Assembly: GCA_019747875.1 (NCBI GenBank) | Contig: JAIEQI010000208.1 | Span: 1-39,515, forward strand | DNA: 39,515 nucleotides | DNA from: Candidatus Obscuribacterales bacterium | Lineage (GTDB): Bacteria > Cyanobacteriota > Vampirovibrionia > Obscuribacterales > Obscuribacteraceae | Direction: 5' to 3' | Shown here: in pieces, positions 1 to 7,469 of the stretch | Numbering within the stretch: position 1 is the stretch's first letter | How the letters are laid out: every line of letters starts with the position of its first letter | Program-made: the position numbers and the translations under genes | The notes under the pieces: generated by a model | Databases searched by the model: none | Told to the model about the DNA's origin: nothing | The model's input: the letters and a program-made list of their open reading frames with translations, nothing else

Positions 1-7
1 TGAAAAA

Positions 8-82
8 TGGAGCCCATGACGAGGCTCGAACTCGTGACCTCCCCCTTACCAAGGGGGTGCACTACCACTGTGCTACATGGGC
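8..82 (-). tRNA. tRNA-Thr (anticodon GGT)
   Basis: The minus strand folds into a full cloverleaf. The acceptor stem pairs 76-82 with 12-18. The anticodon stem is five C-G pairs around a TTGGTAA loop, with anticodon GGT at 48-50, and there is a normal TTCGAGC T-loop. The 3' CCA is encoded in the DNA (8-10). It reads ACC/ACT threonine codons. It is the last tRNA of a three-tRNA run transcribed leftward and is separated from tRNA-Tyr by 355 bases. Confidence 0.96.
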
Positions 83-437
83 ATCATCATTTCAGCAGCT
101 ACGCCTCATCCATATTTTCTAACGCTCAGAAGTTCGCTGGGCTTTCGCCCCTCTAGCTTCCTCGGCTAAAAATAGACGCTCTGGAAGTTTGTGGGGCTTA
201 AGCCTTTTACTTCCTACGCTATTTAGGAGCCCATTTTAAGCTCCTTGATAGCTATAACCTTCACATATTTAGTTTGTTTGCATGATTCAGGTAAAAACGC
301 TTCACTTGCCTGAGTTTTTGAACTCCGCACGTGACTATTTTTTCCTGATTCAAGCAAGCAAAATCTTCCTTCCGTCTGTATCGAGGAGCAAAGCAGGGCT
401 ATTGCCCTTCATTACTGCTTCGTCAAGAGAAAGGAAG
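83..437. repeat. tRNA spacer with degenerate hairpin repeats
   Basis: No gene is visible between the Thr-GGT and Tyr tRNAs. The stretch carries diverged copies of the repeat that is tandem at 2109-2349. One near 122-155 has a GGGC-TTTC-GCCC hairpin, one near 176-205 is more decayed, and one near 393-410 has GCAGGGCTATTGCCC. If the three tRNAs share one transcript, these hairpins lie in the precursor. The tRNA-Gly found between Tyr and Thr in the comparable E. coli cluster is not present here. Confidence 0.6.
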
Positions 438-523
438 TGGTGGGCGGAGCTGGGTTCGAACCAGCGTAGGCGTAAGCCAGCGACTTTACAGGCCGCCTCC
501 ATTAACCACTCGGACATCCGCCC
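438..523 (-). tRNA. tRNA-Tyr (anticodon GTA)
   Basis: Class II tRNA on the minus strand. The acceptor stem pairs 517-523 with 442-448. The anticodon loop CTGTAAA sits on a GCGGC/GTCGC stem, there is a long variable arm, the T-loop is TTCGAAC, and CCA is encoded at 438-440. The GTA anticodon and long variable arm identify bacterial tRNA-Tyr. It lies seven bases downstream of the Thr-TGT tRNA, so the two are almost certainly co-transcribed. Confidence 0.96.
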
Positions 524-530
524 GTATTTT

Positions 531-602
531 AGCCGGTGATGGGATTCGAACCCGCGACCGACGGTTTACAAAACCGTTGCTCTACCACTGAGCTACACCG
601 GC
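531..602 (-). tRNA. tRNA-Thr (anticodon TGT)
   Basis: Minus-strand cloverleaf with acceptor stem 596-602 paired to 532-538. The anticodon stem ACGGT/ACCGT encloses TTTGTAA (anticodon TGT, reading ACA/ACG). The three bases after the discriminator (528-530) are not CCA, unlike the other two tRNAs here, so CCA must be added after transcription. It is the first gene of the tRNA run. Confidence 0.96.
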
Positions 603-626
603 ACAGCAGAAAGCGGGAGATTGTGT

Positions 627-655
627 ATTCTACAAGCGTTAAAAGATCCAGTCAA
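627..655 (-). promoter_or_regulatory. sigma70-type promoter of the tRNA cluster
   Basis: On the minus strand, TTGACT (650-655) and TAGAAT (627-632) are separated by exactly 17 bases. Each hexamer matches five of six consensus positions. The predicted start lies about 15-20 bases before tRNA-Thr(TGT), as expected for a stable-RNA promoter. Confidence 0.8.
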
Positions 656-744
656 ATCCGACTGCTGGCAAGCAGAGCTACTCAAACTGCTTGCAGGTAC
701 TGGATTGTCAGCGCTTTGCAGCTGCGTTGATACTTGCAGGCGAC

Positions 745-1800
745 TTAGTTTTTCCCTTTTCCGCTTTGTCTGACAACCTCATAAAACATAATGCCTGCAG
801 CCACTGAAGCGTTCAATGATTCTGTCTTGCCAAGCATTGGAATTTTCAACAAAAGGTCGCAATGCTCCTTAACGAGTCGGCTAACGCCTGAACCCTCGCT
901 TCCGATGACGATCACAAGTGGCCTCATCAAATTGCTTTCCGTGTAGAGTTCACTACCGTCGAGATCTAAAGCGGCAACCCAGAATCCATACTTCTTCAGC
1001 GTTTCCAGGCATTGTACGATGTTGCCTACGCGGACGATGGGTAATGTTGCAAGAGCACCAGCACTCGTTTTGGCCACTGTCCCGGTCAGTCCTGCTGCTC
1101 TTCTTTGGGGCAGGAAGAGTGCTTTCACCCCGGCGGCTTCTGCCACGCGAATGATTGCTCCGAGATTGTGTGGGTCTTCAACGCCGTCCAGAAGTGCCAG
1201 CATGTATCCGTCCATCGTTTCGCCGTTGAGTTCTCGATCGATTCTGTCGAGAATCAGCTTTTGCAAGAAGGTATCAAGTTTCCACATCTCAGCTGAACTG
1301 ATCAATGCTAGAACGCCTTGGTGTCGGCGTTGTGGACCGGCAATTTGATCAAGTTTCTTGCGGTCGCAAGCCTGGAATGGAATGTGCATTTGCTTGGCCA
1401 GAGTTTTAATCTTCTCGACGCGAGAGTCGCGCTCCATCCCGTTTGCCATGAGAATCTTTGTTACTTTGATACTAGAGCTAGGTGCTAAATGAGCTCTAAC
1501 TGGCAGTTTTAGACCATTGGCAGTTTGTTGCTTGAGGTCCTGAACCGCTGCTTGTATCTCTTTTTCTAGCTCGGCGATGTCGTCGTTCGCAATCGCGCGA
1601 CGCGCTTTTTCCATAGTTTCGCTCAGCAAGGCTGCCTGCACCTTTTTGTGTTCGGTATCAGGCTCCATTTGATTTTGTTCGAGGAAGGAAAGAACGGCGT
1701 TTTTGCCGAAAATCAGATCGTCTCGCGAATCGGCAGAATCCCGAGCATCTTTCTCATTGCTCACAGCTGCCCTCCGGTGACATTGTTCGGGTCTAGCCAT
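745..1800 (-). CDS. rlmB: 23S rRNA (guanosine-2'-O)-methyltransferase, RlmB/TrmH (SpoU) family
   Basis: SPOUT-class RNA 2'-O-ribose methyltransferase; the family methylates a guanosine of 23S rRNA using S-adenosylmethionine. The C-terminal half carries all three trefoil-knot motifs in order: DPHNLGAIIR (motif 1 Asn and Arg), IVIGSEGSGVS (motif 2) and IPMLGKTESLNASVAAG (motif 3). The N-terminal substrate-binding domain begins with IFGKNAVLSFL near residue 30 and resumes at IKVTKILMANG. Between the two lies an extra Lys/Glu-rich helical stretch of about 60 residues not typical of RlmB, so at 351 aa the protein is longer than the usual ~245. The ATG at 1800 has GGGAG about nine bases upstream; a GTG 12 codons later is an alternative. 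The family assignment is firm, the exact target nucleotide less so. Confidence 0.88.
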   Translation of the reverse strand: MARPEQCHRRAAVSNEKDARDSADSRDDLIFGKNAVLSFLEQNQMEPDTEHKKVQAALLSETMEKARRAIANDDIAELEKEIQAAVQDLKQQTANGLKLPVRAHLAPSSSIKVTKILMANGMERDSRVEKIKTLAKQMHIPFQACDRKKLDQIAGPQRRHQGVLALISSAEMWKLDTFLQKLILDRIDRELNGETMDGYMLALLDGVEDPHNLGAIIRVAEAAGVKALFLPQRRAAGLTGTVAKTSAGALATLPIVRVGNIVQCLETLKKYGFWVAALDLDGSELYTESNLMRPLVIVIGSEGSGVSRLVKEHCDLLLKIPMLGKTESLNASVAAGIMFYEVVRQSGKGKN

Positions 1801-2109
1801 ATGGGCATACTCCCATGGACAGTCAGTTCGGGGCTGTTTAATCTATTAGCGAGTCTTGCTAGCAAAGCTGTCCTCATTTCGGCGATAAATCAGCATATGT
1901 TGTTCGATCTATTCTTTCTAGGTTTTCCCCTTTTTGCGGCAGTTTGTCTAGCAATTGTAGCTATTCGTGAGACTAGCCCGAAATTTTGGCATTGTTCATT
2001 TTCCTTCATCGCCTACTGTGCCTTCTATCTGGCGGGCGGGCGGGAAGTCTTGCTGTATATCATGGCTGGCATGTGCATCGCTGGTGGATGGCTTACCCTT
2101 CCTTTATAA
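1801..2109 (+). CDS. small hypothetical membrane protein
   Basis: A 102-residue frame that starts back to back with rlmB on the opposite strand. Its residues form about three hydrophobic segments: roughly 27-57 (ISAINQHMLFDLFFLGF onward), 62-80 (SFSFIAYCAFYLAGG) and 84-102 (LLYIMAGMCIAGGWLTLPL). The composition fits a small polytopic inner-membrane protein. No convincing ribosome site precedes the ATG at 1801, and an internal ATG at 1897 is an alternative. The stop codon touches the first unit of the 100-bp tandem repeat. I recognise no family. It could be a gene remnant. Confidence 0.4.
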   Translation: MGILPWTVSSGLFNLLASLASKAVLISAINQHMLFDLFFLGFPLFAAVCLAIVAIRETSPKFWHCSFSFIAYCAFYLAGGREVLLYIMAGMCIAGGWLTLPL

Positions 2110-2349
2110 CGCTCCGAAGGTTCGCAGGGCTATCGCCCCTCTCACCTTCTCCGCTTGCACGTGGAACTGACAGTCGCGGGGCTGTCGCCCCTCTCCCTTT
2201 CAACTAATACGCTCCGAAGGTTCGCAGGGCTATCGCCCCTCTCACTTCTCCGCTTGCACGTGGAACTGATAGTCGCAGGGCTATCGCCCCTCTCACCTTT
2301 TAACTAATACGCTCTGAAGGTTCGCAGGGTTATCGCCCTTCCTCGGGCG
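2109..2349. repeat. 100-bp tandem repeat (2.4 units) of paired small hairpins
   Basis: Unit 1 is 2109-2208, unit 2 is 2209-2308 and a partial third unit is 2309-2349, each starting ACGCTC(C/T)GAAGGTTCGCAGG. Every full unit holds two related halves about 50 bp apart, each with a GGGC-loop-GCCC hairpin (loop TATC or TGTC) followed by CCTCTC. The unit boundary is precise to the base. Diverged single copies occur in the tRNA spacer at 122-410, so this is a dispersed family that has also duplicated in tandem. It does not code. Confidence 0.85.
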
Positions 2350-2426
2350 TCAATAAACATATCTGGAGCAGTGCTCTGGACAGCAATTGGATTCTCGAAT
2401 GCGGATAGCGTTGCTATGACGTGCGA

Positions 2427-2708
2427 TCAGCGGGCTTTCTTTTTGGCGGGTGGGGTTGGTTCGGCTGTTGCGTGGCGATTTTGCTGGGCTTGTTGCAGGG
2501 TTCGGATTGGGATGTCGTGCTTTTTTAGCCAGCGTGAGATGGTATTGGGGTCGCACCAGCGGTTTTCTTGCTCTCTATAAATCCGAGCAATTTCAACGGT
2601 GCTTAATTTCTGTTTGACATAAAGGTCGTAAAGCCAGTCTCTGTCCTGGTAAAGAGTTTTAGATCTAAGGGTCTTACCCACAGGAGCGTCTCCCAGAAAA
2701 TATTTCAT
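2427..2708 (-). CDS. small helix-turn-helix protein
   Basis: A 93-residue protein. Residues ~25-70 read DRDWLYDLYVKQKLSTVEIARIY and, after a short loop, CDPNTISRWLKKHDIPIR. This is the pattern of a homeodomain-like helix-turn-helix seen in phage, homing-endonuclease and resolvase-type DNA-binding segments (LST-x-EIA, then NTISRWLKKH as recognition helix). The tail is Ala/Pro/Lys-rich and disordered. ATG 2708 follows an in-frame GTG at 2711; no strong ribosome site is seen. It stands alone, head to head with selA, with the tandem repeat just downstream. It may be a small DNA-binding regulator or the orphaned N-terminal part of a mobile nuclease; no nuclease motif is present. Confidence 0.6.
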   Translation of the reverse strand: MKYFLGDAPVGKTLRSKTLYQDRDWLYDLYVKQKLSTVEIARIYREQENRWCDPNTISRWLKKHDIPIRTLQQAQQNRHATAEPTPPAKKKAR

Positions 2709-2810
2709 CACTTGTCATATGCCCTGATTTTGCAATTTGTTCTGCATCCGTTGATCTTGCTTTTGCTAAATTGTGGAATCTATTTATATAGTCTTGTCTT
2801 GGAGAATATC

Positions 2811-4199
2811 GTGCAGCCGAGGTTACCGCAGGTTGATAAAGTTTTGAGGCACCCTCAGATTCTCGGGTGTCAAGAACGGTACCAGCGAGCCGTTGTCGTT
2901 AAAGTCGTTAGATCAGTTCTTTCCGGCTTAAGAGAAAAAGGTGCCACTGCAACCGAAGACGAGCTTGCCGGCAAGGTCGTAGCTGAGCTGAACGCGTTGG
3001 CAAGCCCATCTATGAGGAAGGTGATAAACGGTACTGGGGTTGTCTTAAACACGAACCTGGGCAGAGCGCCATTATCAGCCGAATATCTTGATTCGTTGAA
3101 ATCAGTCGCGAGCGGCTACTGCAATTTGGAATACGATCTCATCGCTGGTAAGCGCGGTAAGAGATCTTCTCGTATTCAGCAACTTTTGAAAATTCTGACC
3201 GGTGCAGAGTCCGCGATTGCAGTAAACAACAATGCAGCTGCCTTGGTTCTCACAGTCAACTGTTTTGCGCTTAGCAAAGAAGTGATTGTTTCGCGTGGCG
3301 AGCTGATTGAAATTGGTGGCAGTTTCAGAGTGCCCGACGTTATAGAGTCAGCCGGCGGAGTTCTTCGCGAAGTTGGTACGACGAACAAGACGCGCCTTTC
3401 TGATTATGAAAATGCTATCGGTGACAGAACGGGACTGGTTATGCGCTGCCATCGATCCAATTTTGAAGTAAAGGGATTTACGGAGCAGCCGGATCTGCGC
3501 GACCTAGTTAAGCTTTGCAGGCGGCGCGAAATATTTTTCGTCGAAGATCTTGGCAGTGGTGCCTTAGCTAATATGGCCGATTTTGGGTTAGCAGAGGAGC
3601 CGACAGTTGAAGATACGCTCTCCGCTGATTGCGACTTAGTCACTTTCTCGGGCGATAAGCTCCTGGGCGGACCGCAGGCTGGGCTGATTGCAGGGCGTAA
3701 AGAGCTGGTTGATCGATTAGCCTCTCATCCTTTATATCGTGCTCTGAGGCTAGATAAAGTCAGCCTGTTTTTACTCGAGCAAACATTGCGCTCATATCTA
3801 CTGAATAGACCGCAAGATAAATTGCCGACCCTTGCGCTGATTGCAGCGGGAGCAGAGCAAATCAAGTTGAGAGTCGAAGGTTTTGTTGCACGCGCAAACA
3901 GCAATTTTGACGTTTTGAGAGTTGAAATGATTCAGACCCTTTCAGCGATTGGCGGTGGCTCCATGCCAGGGCAAGAAAAAGCCAGTTATGGAATTAGATT
4001 AAGAACGACAGAAGCAAGCGCCCATGATCTGGCAAGTTCATTAAGGCTTTTAGAAATACCTGTGGTTGCACTGGTTCGTGAAGAAGAAACAATAATTGAT
4101 TTTCGAACCATTCAAGAAAGTGAAGAGTCTGATCTGTTGCAGGCTTTGCAGAAAGTTGATCGTCAATTGACGAAGAGGAACTCGGAATTTGTCGTCTGA
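2811..4199 (+). CDS. selA: L-seryl-tRNA(Sec) selenium transferase (selenocysteine synthase)
   Basis: PLP-dependent enzyme that converts seryl-tRNA(Sec) to selenocysteinyl-tRNA(Sec) using selenophosphate. Family hallmarks are an N-terminal LPQVDKVLRHP segment, VINGTGVVLNTNLGRAPLS, EYDLIAGKRGKRS, VNNNAAAL, and the PLP-lysine segment FSGDKLLGGPQAG with Lys near residue 283. I place the start at GTG 2811. It has GGAG six bases upstream, it gives 462 aa (E. coli SelA is 463), and the 33 codons before it in the same frame read as hydrophobic nonsense for this family. No selB, selD or tRNA-Sec lies in this window, so the partners must be elsewhere. Confidence 0.93.
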   Translation: MQPRLPQVDKVLRHPQILGCQERYQRAVVVKVVRSVLSGLREKGATATEDELAGKVVAELNALASPSMRKVINGTGVVLNTNLGRAPLSAEYLDSLKSVASGYCNLEYDLIAGKRGKRSSRIQQLLKILTGAESAIAVNNNAAALVLTVNCFALSKEVIVSRGELIEIGGSFRVPDVIESAGGVLREVGTTNKTRLSDYENAIGDRTGLVMRCHRSNFEVKGFTEQPDLRDLVKLCRRREIFFVEDLGSGALANMADFGLAEEPTVEDTLSADCDLVTFSGDKLLGGPQAGLIAGRKELVDRLASHPLYRALRLDKVSLFLLEQTLRSYLLNRPQDKLPTLALIAAGAEQIKLRVEGFVARANSNFDVLRVEMIQTLSAIGGGSMPGQEKASYGIRLRTTEASAHDLASSLRLLEIPVVALVREEETIIDFRTIQESEESDLLQALQKVDRQLTKRNSEFVV

Positions 4200-4301
4200 T
4201 AACGATGCCAGTCCTAGCCAAGAGCGAAGACTTTGCTCGTCGCGCGGGTATAATTCGGCCGGAAGCAGATCGCTAGTTGTAAATACGAAAGGAATCGACG
4301 T

Positions 4302-4631
4302 ATGGCGGATGAGACAGCCCCCAGCGGACTGGAAGGCAAAATAGCAGCCCTCAATTCAAAAATCGAACGCGAATCTAGATTTACTCGCAGTTTGATTGTT
4401 ATCTGTACGGCAGCAATTTTGGGTGTGAGTTTGGTGCCTGTAAAAATCATGCTAACGGATCTTCCCACAATCATGTGGGCTGAATTCTCTGAGCATTTGG
4501 ATACTCTTCATTCACAATGGAAAATTATGGATCGCGTGAAGGGTAATGATGCTGCTCCTTTGGCTGGTAAAATAGGAAATCCTGCGGCGTCATCAACTGA
4601 TGCGGCCGCTCCAGATAAAAAGCCCGAATAG
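4302..4631 (+). CDS. small single-TM hypothetical protein
   Basis: A 109-residue protein. The N-terminal ~28 residues are charged and helix-forming (GLEGKIAALNSKIERESR). One hydrophobic segment follows at about 30-50 (LIVICTAAILGVSLVPVKIML), and the C-terminal tail is polar and Ala/Pro-rich. AAGGAA sits about nine bases before the ATG. A hairpin terminator follows. No family recognised; topology suggests a small inner-membrane protein with a short cytoplasmic coiled segment. Confidence 0.7.
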   Translation: MADETAPSGLEGKIAALNSKIERESRFTRSLIVICTAAILGVSLVPVKIMLTDLPTIMWAEFSEHLDTLHSQWKIMDRVKGNDAAPLAGKIGNPAASSTDAAAPDKKPE

Positions 4632-4656
4632 AATCACAATCAAGTCTATAATTCGG

Positions 4657-4676
4657 AAGGCGCTTTCGGGCGCCTT
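4657..4676 (+). terminator. hairpin terminator
   Basis: A perfect seven-base stem, AAGGCGC/GCGCCTT, around the loop TTTCGG, followed by a weak T-rich tail. It lies 26 bases past the stop of the small TM protein, between two convergent genes. The T-run is short, so efficiency is uncertain. Confidence 0.65.
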
Positions 4677-4775
4677 TCGTGCTGGCTAAGCACCTGGAAG
4701 CTAAGCTCGAAAGTGCCCGCATGAATGACGGAACGCCGAATGCGCGCTGTTCCCTTTTGTCTGAGCATTGTTCAA

Positions 4776-7028
4776 TTATTTGTTCAGCAGCGATTGGCGT
4801 CGCTTCACTTCTGCTTCAACTTCGTCAGGGCTTATGTTATTTACTTGCATCGGTCCAGCGCAGATCTCGCGCCATGGCGCGCCGGCAAGAGCCTGACGAA
4901 CAATCACTTCAAAAACCTGTTGGCGAACACCCATGCCATAGCTGCCTGATTGTTGACCGGCAAATGGTTGTGTTGTTGGTCCGCCTGTGTTCGGTGCTGG
5001 TGGACGCGGTTGTTGTGGCTGCGGGGCTGCTTGTTGTTGTTGTTGCGGAGCTTGGAATGCTTGTTGCGGTTGCGGAGCTTGGAACGCTTGCTGCGCTTGC
5101 GGTGCCTGGAAAGCTGGGGCTCCCTGATTGTATTGTTGTTGAGGTTGCTGGGGTTGAACAGCAGGATAACCGCCGCTGTCTACACCGAAATTCTCCGAGG
5201 ATGGTTGACCGAAATTGCTGTCACCAAATGCGCCACCACGGTTGGCGTCGAACACGGGTTTGTTACCAGCTGGAGCCGCTTCGAAGATATCTGCTCTAGC
5301 CGCCGGTGTCTGGTTTGGAAGAGGATCGAAGAAGCCTTGCGAATTCGGAGAATTAGGTTTGGCGGACTCCTGCTGTTGTTGTGGAGGAGCCTGCTCTCTC
5401 TCTTCTTTCATCTTGTGCATTTCTTTTTGCAGATCTTTGACCATGTCTTCGGTTTGAGAACGCAGCTCTTCCATTTGAGCTCGCAGCATGTTTAGCTCTG
5501 CGTCCTTTTCGATAAGGTCCATGTCCTTGCTTTCGAGCGCTGCGCGAAATTCTTCCTCTCGACTCGCTATTGTGTCGGCCGCATCTGCGTAACGATTATT
5601 GATTTCTTCCAGCTTGTCGTTGAGTTGAGCTTGAGCCATTTGTAGCTCTGCTTCTTTCTGGCTGAGTATTTCGTTTAATTCTCTCTCTCGCTCATCTTGG
5701 CGTTGCTGCAATTCACGATTGGCTCGTTCCAAACTATCTAGTTGTGCCTTAATTGCTTCATCGCTGATGCTTCGAGTATAGTCACCACCGGCGGTGGGCG
5801 CACTGCTGGTAAATGTGCGCGGCGGTGGTTCGGCAGCCTGCACTGCCTCGTAAGCTGCGCGGAACAAGTCGCCTGAGAGGCGCTGGGTTCCTAGAAGTTC
5901 TACCAAACGATGCAGCAGATCGGCTGGATGATCTGTCGGATAAACAGCCATGTATGCGCATTTGAATGTCCATGGATCAATAACACCTGCCGATAACTGA
6001 TCGGCCAGGCTGGTTACTAGAGTGTCCGGTGATAACTTCTCTGATTGTTCTTGCTCCTTTGTTTCAAGAGCGCTGACCAGGGCGTCAAGCGCCGGGACTA
6101 ATTCACCAATAGCCTTCATTGGCTCTAAAGCCGCAGTTAGCGATTCGGTGAGGCTATTCAAATTCAAGCCGATTTCCAATAAGGTCTGGTTTTGAAGAGT
6201 CGATGACAGGCCTTTCAGTACGTCGGTTTGTTCGCCGGCCAAATTCTGTAATGCAGCCAAATTCGTGGCACAGGCGTTCAGTGATTGATCGATGCTGTTA
6301 ATTAGCTCTACTGTGCCGTCTGCAATTGGCGAAACGACGATGGGAGAAATGTTCTGGACCGGAATCGCTGCTGCCGGCTGACCTACTGGTGGTTCCGGAG
6401 CTGACGGTGTTGGCGTCTCCTGAGGAGGTGTAGCCGCCGGTGCGGGTTCAAAAACTTGATGCTGTGCAGTTGCCCGACGTGTTCGCGGGGGTCTTGCTGC
6501 CGGTGAGTCCGCTGGAGGAGGAGGTGGCGGTGGCGTCTCTTCCTCTATTGGCACTCCGTAGACGTTGACCGCTTGATTGGATTCGGCAGGAGCGGCTGGA
6601 AATCCTGTCTGCTCTTGCTCTTGATACGCCGATGGATCTTGGTAGACGGATGGATCAGGCTGATAAGCGGAGGGATCTTGCTGATAAGCTTGTTCTTGAT
6701 AGCCGCTTGGATCCTGATAAGCCTGTTGATAGTTGTTTGGATCCTGATAATTGCTCGGATCTTGATAGTTATTCGGGTCTTGATTGCTGGGGTCAGTCTG
6801 ATAACCTGACGGATCTGCTGTGTAGCCATCTGGATAGCCCGTTGGCGGTGGAGATGAGAATGGATCTGCCGAATACGAGGTCCGCGCGCCGAGCGCGCCT
6901 CTTAATTTCGCTCGCCTTGCGGCCAACGAAGCTGCTGCATCTGCCGAATTGTTGCCTGATCCGTTATCCACAGAACCAACTGATTCCTTTTCTTCCCGCT
7001 GTAGGCGGTTTTTCTTTTCTGTTCCCAC
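4776..7028 (-). CDS. large Pro/Gln-rich coiled-coil protein, function unknown
   Basis: 750 residues, no signal peptide and no TM segment, so probably cytoplasmic. Residues 66-140 are a degenerate repeat of D-P-(S/N)-x-Y-Q. Residues 160-225 are Pro-rich with a poly-Pro run. Residues 235-400 form a predicted helical region (many Leu/Ala heptads, then DPWTFKCAYMAVYPTDHP). Residues ~420-547 are a strong coiled coil (ERANRELQQRQDERERELNE style). Residues 550-700 are Gln/Pro/Phe-rich with FQAPQ repeats. The last ~50 residues are an ordered-looking small domain (VRQQVFEVIVRQALAGAPW...). GTG 7028 has GAGG seven bases upstream. It is divergent from the zinc-ribbon ATPase gene at 7470, so the two may share control. 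A scaffold or adaptor role is inference. Confidence 0.75.
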   Translation of the reverse strand: MGTEKKNRLQREEKESVGSVDNGSGNNSADAAASLAARRAKLRGALGARTSYSADPFSSPPPTGYPDGYTADPSGYQTDPSNQDPNNYQDPSNYQDPNNYQQAYQDPSGYQEQAYQQDPSAYQPDPSVYQDPSAYQEQEQTGFPAAPAESNQAVNVYGVPIEEETPPPPPPPADSPAARPPRTRRATAQHQVFEPAPAATPPQETPTPSAPEPPVGQPAAAIPVQNISPIVVSPIADGTVELINSIDQSLNACATNLAALQNLAGEQTDVLKGLSSTLQNQTLLEIGLNLNSLTESLTAALEPMKAIGELVPALDALVSALETKEQEQSEKLSPDTLVTSLADQLSAGVIDPWTFKCAYMAVYPTDHPADLLHRLVELLGTQRLSGDLFRAAYEAVQAAEPPPRTFTSSAPTAGGDYTRSISDEAIKAQLDSLERANRELQQRQDERERELNEILSQKEAELQMAQAQLNDKLEEINNRYADAADTIASREEEFRAALESKDMDLIEKDAELNMLRAQMEELRSQTEDMVKDLQKEMHKMKEEREQAPPQQQQESAKPNSPNSQGFFDPLPNQTPAARADIFEAAPAGNKPVFDANRGGAFGDSNFGQPSSENFGVDSGGYPAVQPQQPQQQYNQGAPAFQAPQAQQAFQAPQPQQAFQAPQQQQQAAPQPQQPRPPAPNTGGPTTQPFAGQQSGSYGMGVRQQVFEVIVRQALAGAPWREICAGPMQVNNISPDEVEAEVKRRQSLLNK

Positions 7029-7469
7029 TCCGCATCCTCAAGAGGGTTCGGCAAATACTCTCTCCAGTAGATCTGTTCCACACTCTGGGTTGGAAATAAA
7101 CACATATCAGGAGCTATTTACCAAATATTCGCCTGGCTTTTCAGCCTTCAGTCACCTCTTATCGCCTTTCGCCTGATCAAGATAGCCTGCTTTACCAGAC
7201 TCCCCCAAAAACATGGAGGACCCCCTTCCCTCTAGTATAGCGGAGAAAGGGCTGGTTGGGATGCTCGCGGACGCTTGACAAGCGCCTGGTGCAACTGTAC
7301 CATGCTCCTTGTATTAAATACAACTTAAATTCTTGTCTTTCCTGAGACGCAGCAAGGTTTTAGGTTTTACGAAAAGAGATTTAGTTTTGGCCAATATTCG
7401 GCCCAATTATCCTCCCGCAAAGCAGTCAAAGGGGTTATCATCAAAGCAGAGCTTCTGGATTTCAGTTAA
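7029..7469. other. 441-bp divergent intergenic region
   Basis: Separates the coiled-coil gene (minus) from the ATPase operon (plus). No credible coding frame. It holds the promoter at 7275-7303 and an approximately 160-base 5' leader for the plus-strand gene. I see no clear promoter for the minus-strand gene. Confidence 0.6.
7275..7303 (+). promoter_or_regulatory. candidate sigma70 promoter for the ATPase gene at 7470
   Basis: TTGACA (7275-7280, six of six) and TACCAT (7298-7303, four of six) with exactly 17 bases between them. It would leave a leader of about 160 bases before the GTG start at 7470. Confidence 0.55.

Noticed and set aside
1..700. Integration hotspot at the tRNA genes
   Set aside because: No integrase, no direct repeat of a tRNA 3' end and no mobile genes next to the tRNAs.
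2712..2810. N-terminal extension of selA with a hydrophobic, TM-like stretch
   Set aside because: The GTG at 2811 has a GGAG site and gives the normal family length; the extension overlaps the start of the opposite HTH gene and has no ribosome site.
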